Assembly (NCBI GenBank): GCA_039720395.1
Contig: CM077832.1
Coordinates: 31,121,316 to 31,185,315, forward strand
Origin: Liquidambar formosana
Taxonomy: Eukaryota > Streptophyta > Magnoliopsida > Saxifragales > Altingiaceae
Direction: 5' to 3'
Length of the DNA: 64,000 bases
Shown in pieces: positions 46,606-58,712 of the stretch. A program made the translations under genes and the position numbers. Below the pieces are notes generated by a model. The model did no database searches, was not told the DNA's origin, and was given only the letters and a program-made list of their open reading frames with translations. Every line of letters starts with the position of its first letter. Positions within the stretch are counted from its first letter, which is position 1.

Positions 46606-49600
46606 TGTCACACCCCATTTTTGTCACCCTAGTTAGAGGTCATCATTTAATGTAGGTTTTTATTTTATTTTTTGAGTCTAGTCCTTTGCATTAGGTTTTT
46701 AAGGCATTAAGAATCATGTATAAGAATTTTTGTTCAATTTGGAGGAGGTTTCAATAATCAATTAGAGATTTTGCGACTTTAAGGGCATTATTGTCTTTTA
46801 GGTCGTATCTTCTCTATTTGATTTTGAAATGATCTCCAAGTTGTCAATTAGAGTTCATATTGATACATAGGAGGTATTTATAGGTTCAATTTGATGAATT
46901 GATGGTTTAGAATTAATTTGGCTCACAATGGTTCAAGTTGGCTAAAGGGCTCTCTCTTGGTTTTCTTAAGTTGGCTCATAATTCCCATTTAATTTTCCTT
47001 CATTAAACCTTAATTGGTCTTGATTTTATCCCTAAACATGGTTTAAAAGGTTGGATTTTGATTTGGAAAGCATTTGGCTCAACCCTATGTGCAAACCATA
47101 GCTTTGCAACAGTGAAGCACAGCAACTAGCTGCTTCTATAAAACCTAACCATGCACCCATGGTTAAGGTTCTTTGTCCTAAAATGTCTAACAATGTGTTC
47201 CTTTTCAAAGAATGATTGTTTTGGCTTTTATTTTGTCTAAATCGATCTTAATTTAACCCCTGAAGGACTTCTGGAAGGCGAAAGAGTCTAACTGAGGTAA
47301 GCTGGACGATCACCCGAAGGAACCAGTCATTACTTAGGAAACCTCTGCTTTTTCCCTCTTTTGACGGATTTTTCCACCTTTGCAAGTTGTTTCCTTATAA
47401 AATTGAGTAACTTTGAGTTGTTTAAGCACTAAGAGAGTCTCTAATAGCCCTAGAATAATTACTTAATGAATTAATCTTATCCATTAGTTTATTAAGTCAA
47501 TTCCCTATATAAAGAACATGATATTCAGAACATAAAGAGGCCACAAGAGCACTTTATACTTAGAGAGAGAGAGGGAGCTACGAAATTGAGATTAAAAGAA
47601 CATCAAAGAGAGGTTCTCTAACCCTAAGCAAGCAAGAGAAGAAGTATTTCAAAGGCAAAAGAAGCTCTATAAGAGGTAAACTCTCTTTTTAATTGCTGGA
47701 ATTAGGGCTTTCTCTTCTTCTTCTTCTTCTTTTTCTTCTTCTTCTATTATAGTTCTAATGCATGTAGTAGCTCTGCATATTGAAAATCCAATGATTTTGT
47801 GATATTATATGTATGGTTTTAGGATAGGTCATGGTTTGATATGCTTGATAATTCTTAGTTTACTAGGGTTTTAAAAGCATTATCCTTTTTATCCTTTCAA
47901 GTCATATATGTTCCATATAACCTATTTGCAGTGATAATTGTCATGAGTCAATGCTTCTATTAGTTCATATATATCATATTGAGGATATTCATAATAGTTT
48001 GAGCATGTTTTAGGGTTAGTTCATGTGTTGTAATGTATAGTTATGAAATTAGGGTTTCCATTATCCTTATTTCACGCAAGTTTCATATAGCATATTTAGT
48101 CAAGCTTTTTGAGTTGTTGCTCATCATGGTTGTTCTATATATGCTATATATAGTTAAATCATGCTAGGTTTGCATTCATATAGTGAATTTCCTAGGGTTT
48201 TTGAAGACATTATCCTTTTCTAAGGATAATTATATTTTTTAGAGGATAGGGTTTTACATGAGAGTATTTGGGAATGTGTTTAAACATGAAATCTTTTTTA
48301 CTATGTTCTTAAGTATATATTTTATGTAGGATATGTTGATAGATCCTTCATACAAGGTGATTTCCACGTAAAATTATTTCAAGATAATTCTGCTTAAGAA
48401 GGCCGTTTTTCATGTTTTACATAAAATATCATATTTTTGTCTTGAGTTAGCTTTATTTGGATGCTTAATGATATTATTTCATATTCTCATGATTATCATA
48501 GAGTCTTTTGCATATTTTTCATAGTTTTCATGTATATAGACTAGGTTATGGTATATAGGAGCATATTAGGGTTTTCATTATTATTTGATTTTTGTCTTTT
48601 GCATCATTGTAAGGGTAATTTTAGGTCTTGATATATTCTGTTCAAATTTAATAATTATATTTGTGGTGATATTTTGAGCATACAAATGGCAAATTGTGAG
48701 TTGAACAGGTGCAATTATCCTATAGAAAGTGGGGAGATTATTTTTGGTTATTGCAAATAGAAAGTTTGCAAATATGGTGATTGCCTTATGAGGGCACTTA
48801 TTTGACAGGTTGCGAATGGTAAGCATGATGGGTGTAGAAAATACCCTCATTTTCCCTTTTCTCTTCTCTTCTCCCTTCTAGGGTTATTTCTTCATAGAAG
48901 GATATGGTGAATTTTAGGGTTTCCTTCCACCCCTTTTCAAAAAGCTCCTATCTTTCATTGAAATATCATGTCTTTGGAAATCCTTATGGAAGGAAACTTA
49001 GGATTTATCATAAGTCTCTATTAGATTATAACCCTATTCTTATCGACCTACGTGGACTTTGATCCTTGTACGTTCAATACAAGGTACGTAGGCACTTAAT
49101 TGATGTTTAAGTCTGTCTTAGGATACTAAGTATCCTAAGTTCTTCTTCTTCTTCTTCTTCTTCTCCTTTTTTTTATTTTTTATTTTTTATCCATCACATA
49201 TGATTGTTAGTGAAGTAGGATGGATTCATACTTTTCATTATCTCTCTCTTGTGATTGCTAGTGGAGTAGGATGAATTTATCAATCACATATGATTGTTAG
49301 AGGAGTAGGATGGATTTGTGATTGATATGCATACTGTATTTTATTGATTGATATTGATTTGCATGTGTTTAAGTCATTAAACTAGCCCAATTAAATTAAA
49401 AGACTAACTTGGGCGATGTGGGTGCGTATGGGATTAGCTCAGAACCTTCCTACATCGTAACTTAGCCCCCAAATCCAATTTTTGGTTTAAGACTTTTGTC
49501 TTTCCTTTTAAAATGGAGTCATAAGGTTTTTGAAAATAAAACATTTTAAGGTTTTTCCCTTTTTCTTAAAAAATGGGGTGGCTACTCCTTTGTTTTCACA

Positions 49601-49634
49601 AGTCATCTCATGGGCCATTTTTCCTAGGTTCACA
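46606..49634 (+). mobile_element. Solo LTR, same family as 42316-45333, opposite orientation
   Basis: 3029 bp from TGTCACACCCC to CTAGGTTCACA, flanked by CAGTG / CGGTG (one mismatch in the 5-bp target duplication). Long stretches match the reverse complement of 42316-45333, for example the AACCATGCACCCATGGTTAA region and the TTC-rich tract near 47710. The mismatch in the duplication and more degraded sequence suggest it is older. Confidence 0.85.
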
Positions 49635-50911
49635 CGGTGTTTTATATAAAATCACATTCTCTTCAATATCAGTTAATGCTATGCAGCATTTTGCTGAGCC
49701 TAATGCCAAAACACAGCGTTTTGAACCTTCCTTCTTAAAGCATGTATGTTGCAACTTGCAACCACAAGAATATTTAAGGTTTGAACATTAATTGTGTATC
49801 ATGTATGTATAGAGAGAGCTATGAAAAGAGAGAGAGTTGCAAAGGTACATAAATTAACATTACTTGTATCTGAATAGAAAATTATCCATCTCTACACACC
49901 TGTTCTTCCCTCCAAGAGAAAAAGCAAAAAAAAAAAAAAAAAAAAGAGTTGCAGGAATGGTGGCTATAGACGCAAGAGAGATGGTGGGGCTTGGGTGGGT
50001 CCATTACTGGAAGAAATGGGGGTTTAATGGAGAAGAGGAAAAAATGGGATGTAGGTGGTAAAATTATATGGGTTTTGGATTGCAATTGCAAGAAAAATGA
50101 TGAGGGCATAATCTGCTCACCCCAAGTGGCTGACTAACAACTCCACGCAACACCATCGTAACCCACCCACCTGACCACCATCTCGTCCATCTCCGCTAAT
50201 AGCAACCACCATCATGTACTGCTCATTCTTATAAACAAGTAAACAACACTGCTTGCATCAGTTAAGTAGCCTCCTTAATTGAACATTGAATAAGTTATTA
50301 GAAAAAAAAAAAACACAACAAAGAAGAAAAAAAGGGGCCAAAATCTGCTCATCCCAAATAATTTTTGTCTATGTTGCATTCCAACTTAATCTAGGATCCC
50401 CTATATTTGTTGAGTCATTCTACTTCCTCTCCACTGAAGCCTACTCTGTCTCCAGCGAAGAAGACCATGATTTGTAAATTCTAGAAAATGCAAAACAAAG
50501 TTATTGCAATAATTTCAATTGCCGTCGGTTTTGGAAAATCTTGAGCATGCGTTGTAGTAAATTCTAAGAGAAAGTTGCCAATCGTGGTGGCCCATAGCAG
50601 AGCATAGTCAGCTCCACATAATTAGAGGATAATAAACTCCATATTGTTGAATGGGTTGTTTGGAACCTATGCTCTGTTTCACCATTTTGTTATTTTTATT
50701 TTTTTGTTAACATGTGGGTGGTGGGCTGTTAAGGTGTTGTAGGAATGCTATACGTGGGTGATACAGTTGAGACCATGAAAACGAGATTGCTAGGTAATTC
50801 ATTTTCGGGGAGAGAGAAAGAGAGAGAGAGGGGAGGAAGAAGAAGAAGAAGAAGAAGAAGAAGAAAGAGTATTTGTGGTGGTGGGCACCATGCTCATGGA
50901 GACAGAGAGGA

Positions 50912-50949
<38 letters not shown>

Positions 50950-53144
50950 TATTGCACACGTGCGTTGCACGTGAATTTTTATCTAATAATAAAATAATTT
51001 TATGTTTTAAAAGTTAACATACATGTTAATGGTTTTGCTTTTTCTGAAATATGTTATGATAATTCTATTTGTGTTTGAAGATTTTTTTTTATTTTTTTAT
51101 ATTTTTTTTGGCCAACATAAGTATTCAAACCTTTGATCCGACTAATTCCCTAGAAAATGGGTAAAGCCGTTGCCTACTACATTAATATCCTGATAAATCG
51201 GCTAAGTGATTGGCTCACAAGAAAATTTTATTAAGGGTTAAAGTCCAAACATGGATGTTGTGTTTGATGTATCCAATTTCAAGGACCTTGCTAGCATGAT
51301 AGTCAAATCATGGCTACACAAAAAATATTAAGGGTTTTTTTTTTCAAAAAAAAATCCACTTATGTAGTTTAAGTGGTCAAGATTTGGTTGTTTGTTAGTT
51401 TGAGTTTGTATTTTTTTTTAATATTATTTATTTATAGAGAAGTAAAGTTTGAGTTTATTTCTACTAATTCTGTGTTAATTAATGAAAAAAATGAACAAAG
51501 GGAGAACAAAGGGATAATGTAAATCCTGATAATGTCGATTTAGAAGTAGATTTTAAGTTCGTTTAAACGACCTCATGAGACGGTGGCACCGCGTGGGTAG
51601 GGGTTCTGAAAATTCGGACACCTCATTGCTTGGCAAAAAAAAAAATAATGAAGACCTTCCTAATGGTAGCAATTTACATCCATAGGATGATTAAAGGCCA
51701 CGTGAGAATCTGCCCATATCAATTGTAGCAAAAAAAAAAAAAAAAAGTCCCATTTGGGATTTGAGTAGATCTTTCAGCTTTTAAGTTGTGAACTTTGTTT
51801 TGGGCCTTCGGCCCTTATACTTTGTTTAGGGCTCTCATTAATTCAAATGTAAAAAAATATATTCTATTTTTTGCCTTCTGCGCATGATAGGGGATTAGTC
51901 AGGTATAAAGTATCTGGAAATATATCTATATATATATATATATATATATAAAAGGCTAAACAAATTTAGCCTAAAAAGTGTATAAGGTTCTACCTTTTTT
52001 TCAAGAGTTAGGAGGTTGAATGTAAGTTTACTTTATAAGCTTTTGGACCCCTTTTGGTCTATGTTATATATGTGGTCTTCCTTGTTTGTTTGTTGTGTTT
52101 TTGAATTTCTTGTGTGTGGTTAGGAAAAAAAAAAAAAAAAATTGTCTTCAGATGATTATATATGACATGTTCTATTTCATCCTATTCACAACATATACAA
52201 TGTTGTAATATATTAAATATAATAGTAATATTAATATAAAAATCTATATTTAAACCAATATATCTATATCTATATATATTGAATATTTATAATTATATCT
52301 TTGAACAATATGTCCCGAATAAAAAAACAGTAAGAAAAAGAAAAATAAATTTTATTTGTTCCCGTACCTGGTATTGCTAGGGATAACACCTTGTGATAAT
52401 AATCTTGTAATGAAAAGAATAACAATAACTATGCTCTAGCTTGCTACTGAATGGCTCCACATACCTTGTGGTAAGAACTAAGAAGAGTCAGTTTTGAGAA
52501 GAATAAAAAGAGGCGGGATAATCTTGTGAGGTATCTTAATCTAGTTGTGGTGAAAAGAATCACTACGCTATTTCTACTAAACGGCTCCACCACGTACCTT
52601 GAGATGACCTAATTCTTAAAAGAATAAAAAGAGGAAGAATGACCTTGTGAGATCTCTACTTGGAGTTGGGCCAAATGGTAGCAGGCGTGAAATCTTTTGG
52701 TGCCAGATGGCAGATGATACACCTCTTTGAGTTTAACCTAATTTTCACACACGTAAAAGCTTTATACCTTTTTTTTTTCTTTGGTAGAAAAGACTTTTAT
52801 ATAAGGTCCTAGGTAATATAGATATATGAATTAAGGTATGTGTTTTATAGTTTTCTTAGAATTCTTATTAAGGTATGTGTTTTATTTTACTATATTTCCT
52901 ATATATGCAAAAGGGTAGTTGTGTATTTAAAAATTAAAATAAGGGTATATTAGTCAATCAAAAGTTTTTCTCACATTCATCTTTTTATAGGTAGTATAGA
53001 TATATATATATATATATATATGTGTGCGCGCGAGGCACTATATGTCTCCCCTCTGTTCTATGATTTTGGTGTGAAGCAAAGTCTAGGTTCAGAGTTCAGA
53101 CCCTGAGTTAAGGGACGAAGGCACGAATCGCTGCGTTTCAATTT
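49635..53144. other. Non-coding interior with microsatellites
   Basis: No gene recognised. It holds a poly-A run (49927), (GAA)n at about 50829-50864, (TA)n at 50911-50945, further TA and A runs at 51920-51950 and 52124-52141, and two diverged tandem copies of a ~130-bp segment (52385-52665). The palindromic TGCACACGTGCGTTGCACGTG-type stretch near 50953 begins an interval ending near 53000 that could be a Helitron-like or other non-autonomous element; this is weak. Confidence 0.4.
52385..52665. repeat. Diverged tandem duplication (~130 bp units)
   Basis: Both halves share GTGAAAAGAAT / ATGAAAAGAAT, ACGGCTCCAC / ATGGCTCCAC, GTACCTTG / ATACCTTG, AGAATAAAAAGAGG and CTTGTGAG in the same order. 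Confidence 0.6.
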
Positions 53145-53362
53145 TAAGAGGGCTAAAACGGGCACTTAGCGCCCTTTTTTTCATGACGTCACCATGAAAG
53201 GTTAACAGCCATAATGGTTAGTTGAAGGATGGAGTGTGTAAGTGTATATTATTTTCAAAAGTAAGGGACGCAGTGTATTTTCAAAAAATATGGGGATGTC
53301 AGTGTTTTTGTCAGTAAACATAGGAAGTGCATATATAATTTCTTTTATATATATATATATAG

Positions 53363-53495
53363 AGGGCTATTCAAGTACGGGATATCTCGAATTATCCCGT
53401 TTGATCATGGGCGTCTGTGGATGACACGCGCGCATTCATACTCTCGCGTGTATCACTCATGGACGGCTGTGATCGTATGGGATATCCGGGATACT
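53363..53495. mobile_element. MITE with GGGATATC-type ends
   Basis: Left end AGTACGGGATATCTCG and right end GTATGGGATATCCGGG, with GATCATGGGCGTC and GGACGGCTGTGATC further in as inverted repeats. A related element lies at 58558-58647. Confidence 0.55.
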
Positions 53496-53520
53496 ATGCA
53501 AGGTATAATATATTATGGAA

Positions 53521-53688
53521 AATGCTACTTAGCCCCACACTTTGCCCTATAATATTTTCCTACTAAGAGAAAAAAAGGAGTAAAGTTGTGAGATCCTTTA
53601 ATATGAGTAGACCTTAAAACATAACTTCTTCTCATTTTTCTCTTAGTAGGATAAGATTGCAGGACAAAATGTAGGACTAAGTAGCATT
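53521..53688. mobile_element. MITE with ~55-bp terminal inverted repeats
   Basis: 168 bp. Left AATGCTACTTAGCCC ... CTACTAAGAGA and right TCTCTTAGTAG ... GGACTAAGTAGCATT pair over about 55 bp. No clear target duplication. Confidence 0.75.
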
Positions 53689-53751
53689 ACCTATATATTA
53701 TATATGTACCTTACCCAAAAAAAAAAAAAAAAAAATAATAATAATATATGT

Positions 53752-53819
53752 AGCAATAGCACAATACAGAGAGTAAAGCAACACAAACTTTCTTATATGA
53801 GAGAGAGAGAGAGAGAGAG
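53752..53819 (+). promoter_or_regulatory. Duplicated monooxygenase 5' UTR
   Basis: AGCAATAGCACAATACAGAG, then AGTAAAGCAACACAAACTTT and a (GA)n run match both the 5' UTR of copy B (about 55505-55594) and the orphan promoter (6065-6128). It runs into an ATG that starts the minisatellite. Confidence 0.65.
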
Positions 53820-54385
53820 ATGGAAAAGATGGAGGAGGAACTTGTTTTGTCCACACAAAGGCAAGAGAGATGGAAAAGATGGAGGAGGAACTTGTTTTGT
53901 CCACACAAAGGAGGAACTTGTTTTGTCCACACAAAGGCAAGAGAGATGGAAAAGATGGAGGAGGAACTTGTTTTGTCCACACAAAGGAGGAACTTGTTTT
54001 GTCCACACAAAGGAGGAACTTGTTTTGTCCACACAAAGGAGAGATGGAAAAGATGGAGGAGGAACTTGTTTTGTCCACACAAAGGAGGAACTTGTTTTGT
54101 CCACACAAAGGAGAGATGGAAAAGATGGAGGAGGAACTTGTTTTGTCCACACAAAGGAGGAACTTGTTTTGTCCACACAAAGGAGAGATGGAAAAGATGG
54201 AGGAGGAACTTGTTTTGTCCACACAGAGGCAAGAGATGGAAAAGATGGAGGTGGGGACAAGTTCACATGTCCACGCAAGGCAAGAGAGATGGAAAAGTTG
54301 GAGAAGGACCCAACAAGTTCACACAAAGGCAAGAGAGGTGGAAAAGATACAGGAGGACACAACAAGTTCACATGTCCACACAAAG
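53820..54385. repeat. Minisatellite with compound units
   Basis: Two building blocks: A = GAGATGGAAAAGATGGAG (18 bp) and B = GAGGAACTTGTTTTGTCC + ACACAAAG (26 bp), with linker GCAAGA. I count eleven near-identical B units to 54225 in the pattern A-B, A-B-B, A-B-B-B, A-B-B, A-B-B, A-B, then degenerate units to 54385. A single unit stands at 6125-6172 in the orphan promoter, so the array expanded from a single copy. The units lack stop codons in several frames, so open frames of 170-230 codons appear on both strands; these look accidental. Confidence 0.9.
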
Positions 54386-55594
54386 GCCCATTGATTTGAC
54401 TTGGGAGAAATTGTGGCTAGCTTTAACATCTCTTGTGTAAGGAGGGGATTATGGAAAAAGCAATGAGCAATCCCATTCCGTAACCCAAAGGGCCATTGTT
54501 TTTTTTCACTTAACAAAGAAAAGGATATATAGAGAAAAAGCACAAGTTACACTTGAATGTTACGCGGTGTTTTGAGATGAGTCCACATGCAAATTGAAAA
54601 TGCATGTGTAAATGAAATTTGTATATAGGTTGTTTTTCTAAAGGGTATATTTTGAATATTCAATCAATTTTTGTCACTGTACATAGGAATTTTAAGTATA
54701 CTTTGACATCACCTTCTTATTTGAATTCAAATTAGGCTAACTTTGGTTGACTAATGATTAAAATTAAGCTAACAACAATAAAAGTAAAACCATGCTATCA
54801 TGAATCCAAAAAGAGTTTTGTTACCAAAATGTTGCAAACTTTTGAGATAGCTTTGAAGAAAACAATGTGTAATTAGCTAGCTAATAATTAAATCAACATG
54901 GCTTAAACATTATAGTCATAATCCAATCTCAATTTAAATGTATTGTTAGAGATTTGAGGTTCTAATTTAATTCAATTTTGTTCGATAGCTACTAAATGTC
55001 AAGTCTTGTATCATATTTGACATAACTTTTAGCCTTGTTAAAATTTGACACTGTCAAGATGTGCTAAAGCTTGAAATTTTTCCAGTTGACACCTCAAGAG
55101 AGGACGTCATCCTAGATTGACATGGGAGGGAGCTCAACTGCTGCCATGTCATATAAATGAAACTTCTTATTATTTCTCCAAAATTGAATCACATGTTAAA
55201 TTGAGTTCTTTTGAGTTTTCAGCAATCAAAAAAGGAAAGGGAAGTTTAATGTAATTTTATGTTTGACCTTGGACTCGACTGCTTGGAAATTTGAATTTGA
55301 AAATTGGAAAGAACAGATGAGGTGGCACTGTTGGAGCCGTTGATCAGTCCCATTTGATGTATCTCCTCTTCAACAGTCAACTAGATTTTACGATAAAGAA
55401 AAAAGAAAAGAAAAGAAAAGATCGAACAATCGAGCAGCGATAAGTTGGGTCATGCATGACGTCTGATACGTTGGTTATATACAAGGTCTATATATATATA
55501 TATATATATATATATGTAACAGTAGCACAGTACAGACAGAGTAAATCAACACAAACTTTTAATTTCCAACTGTGAGAGAGAGAGAGAGAGAGAG
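54386..55594 (+). promoter_or_regulatory. Proximal promoter and 5' UTR of monooxygenase copy B
   Basis: 54390-55127 aligns with about 7785-8648 of the orphan promoter. A TATA-like TTATATAC lies at 55475-55482, followed by (TA)n at 55488-55515. The 5' UTR ends in a (GA)n tract directly before the ATG at 55595. Transcription start is probably near 55505-55520. Confidence 0.6.
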
Positions 55595-58471
55595 ATGGGA
55601 ATGATAGAGGAGGAGGTGGTGATAGTGGGGGCAGGGATAGCGGGTTTGGCAACGGCATTAGCATTGAAGAGAGTAGGGATTCGGGCTTTGGTGTTAGAGA
55701 AGGCAGATGGACTCCGAACCACGGGTGCAGCCTTAAGCCTCTTCCCAAACGCTTGGCTTGCCCTTGATGCCCTCGGTATTTCTCACAAGCTCACTTCAAT
55801 ATACGCGGCTACCCAAAAGTAATGTTCTTCACTTGGTATATATCTCTCTCATCTTCGATCAATTATTTCTTTTTTTGTCTTGATCGATTTTGATATTGAA
55901 AAACTTTATTTGCAGATCAGATCTTGAAAAATTATTCACTTAAGCTACTTAAGCAGCTGGGTTAAAATTAATTTCATGATCAACAACCATTTTAAGTTTT
56001 AATATAATTGTTATGAAATCTGAAAAAAAAACAAAAACAAAAACCCTTTTTTCTAACTTCTTGACACCAAATGAAAAGAAATTCCTTACCCCTGTTTTTT
56101 GGACGAGAAAACAGCATAAAAGAAAAGAAAAGAAAAAAACAATATGTACATCCTTTTTATCAAATTGAATTACTCAATTCAACTCAAACATACATTTTTT
56201 TTATCCATTCAAGCATTGTTGTTAAAGGACACAGAGAGAGAAAGAGAGGAATAATTATTTGGGTGTATATACCAAATAAAAAATAAAAGATAAAAGGTTG
56301 GGTGGGCGTGGGCGTGGGCGTGGGCGTGGCTCCACCTTGGCTTCCCCCCTGAATGGTGGTATATAATCTAAACCGGCAGAGGTACATATTGTGCTTCGAG
56401 TCATATTCTTCTTCCGTTCCTTTTTCCTATCATCATTCGATGAAGTCAAACTCACATAATTGGTTTCATAGCCATCGTAAGTTATCATTTGATCCAAAAT
56501 AATTATAGTTCAATTTTTTCTGGCCGCTTCTCAATTCTTAGAGTTATCCTCATAAATTTTATCTTGTAATTATATGTTGTATGTGAGACGAGAATATTGC
56601 ATGTATTCAAAAAATTAATTAGTTGAAAACAAAACATATAGAACTTTTTAATATAAAAAAGGAAAAAAAATCAAAATAATTATAGTTGTTTATCGTTTAA
56701 TTACAACAAAGTTGGCTATGAGTCTATGACTTCTGTTAGCTGGCTGTGATGTTATGTGACATTGGGATAACTTTAGAATTTTAAATCTTTGGCATGCTTC
56801 ACGAGCCACTAATAGCGCATGGGTTGAAGCACATAGGTTGAAAGTTTGAAAAATATCTACTTATTCTTTATCATGCTTGAACCCACTAATAAACTCACAG
56901 GTAAATTTTGTCCCTTTTTGATTTATGAAGTATTTGGGTTATGATTTTGAGGGGGAGTCTATTGCCCGCGATCATAAACATTTCTTTGCACCTCTCATTT
57001 AATTTATATTTTTTAAGGTTTTATAAAAAATATAAAAAATATTCATGAAAACTAATCGCTCTATCCACTATAAAACATCGTTTAAGTGAATTTTTTTATT
57101 ATTTTTTATAAAATATTATATAAAAATGAAACAGAGACTATATAAGGGGAAAAGAAGTCTTGCATTGCTAGCCGCTTCTTAGCATTTCTTACTTGAGTTG
57201 TTGACAATCACCTAACCTGACCGCACACAGGAGGCCCCATGCTGAGTGATCTCCCCTAAAAAACTCTACACGAGATGTTCTAGGACAAAAAACATGTGAT
57301 TTAGACATGATCTAGAACTAAAAACTGCACAACGAAATATAAGATTATGATATGAATATTATAATTTTCACATATAAACAATAAAAAGATATATATAGAA
57401 AGTCCTGATCAAGTCAATACATATTGATATAAGTTATATCAACACCATACATTGGGAATTATATCCTGTGCATTGACCCGATGTATCCCGTAATCCACTA
57501 ATACATGATGTATCACCCCTAATCTAGATGTTGATATAAATATATTATATTAGCACGTGCTCGCCTGATCATCAACTTATATATATATATATATGCTAAG
57601 AGTTGAATGTACGTTTTTTGATATACTCCCTCTGTCCCACAAAGAGAGGCCATTTTTACAACTTTTTTTTTTTGTCCCAAAATGTTAGGCCATTTTGAAA
57701 ATTCAAATCATATATTTTTTTAATGATCCTATACTACCTTTTCTTATCTCAAGAATTACATTTTACATAACCCAATTACAATTAGTAGAAGAGGATAGTT
57801 TTGGAAATATGGAGTTTAATAAATGAGAAGTCAATGCAATGATGAATTTTCTTAAACTTTGTGTTTTATCAAACTTGGCCTATCTTTGTCGGATGGAGTG
57901 AGTATTGAAGAGTGAGCGATGATGAACTTTTTGTAACAACCTGATTTGAAATGGTGCTGAAACAGTAAGATTCATGGATATAATAGTCATAAAAAGATAA
58001 AAGCTGAATATACGTCTTTTGATATATTGAAGAATGATTGATGATGAGCTCTTTGTAACAATCCAATCTAAAATGGTGCTGAAATAGTAGATTCATGGAT
58101 ATAATAGTCAAGTAAAAAGATAAAATGAAGCAATCACAATTTAAATAAGCTAGAAATTGATTGTTGCAACAATGTTCAAACAAGTAGATGGAAGGCCAAA
58201 GTATAAACTCCAAGCTTCAAGAAAGTGTCCTCATCATTACTTAGAGGAGTGAGAAAGTAACTTGAACGTGCATATATCTATATATATATATATATATATA
58301 TACAGTCCCGATTAAGTTAGCATGTGTTGATATAAGTTATATCAGTATAATGCATTGGGGGTTGTACCCCTTGCATTGGACCAATGTACTTCATAACCCA
58401 CTAATAAACAAGGTACAACTCCTAATGCAGGTGTTGATGTAAGTTATGTCAGCATATGCTTATCTGATCAT

Positions 58472-58511
<40 letters not shown>

Positions 58512-58662
58512 TTAGAGGAGTGAGAAAGTAACTTGAACGTACATATATACATATATATAGGGCTGATCATGTGCGGGATATCCCGGAATATCCTGTTTGA
58601 TCACGGATGGCCATGATCAAAGAAGATATCCCACACATGATCAAAGCTTTATATATATATAT

Positions 58663-58712
<50 letters not shown>

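Larger units (their letters stand above)
46441..53345. mobile_element. Interval bounded by diverged terminal inverted repeats
   Basis: The left end (AAATTACATCTATACCCCTG, then TGTTTACTGCCAAAAACACT) and the right end (complement: AAATTATATATGCACTTCCT, then TGTTTACTGACAAAAACACT) form an inverted repeat of about 50-80 bp. This type of GTAAATTACA terminus is frequent in plant DNA transposons. A solo LTR (46606-49634) is inserted near the left end. No transposase is recognised; the target duplication is uncertain. Confidence 0.4.

Noticed and set aside
53698..54440. Long overlapping open frames on both strands (170-230 codons)
   Set aside because: They exist because the minisatellite unit has no stop codons; peptides are pure repeats and shift frame with unit number. 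Kept only as a curiosity.
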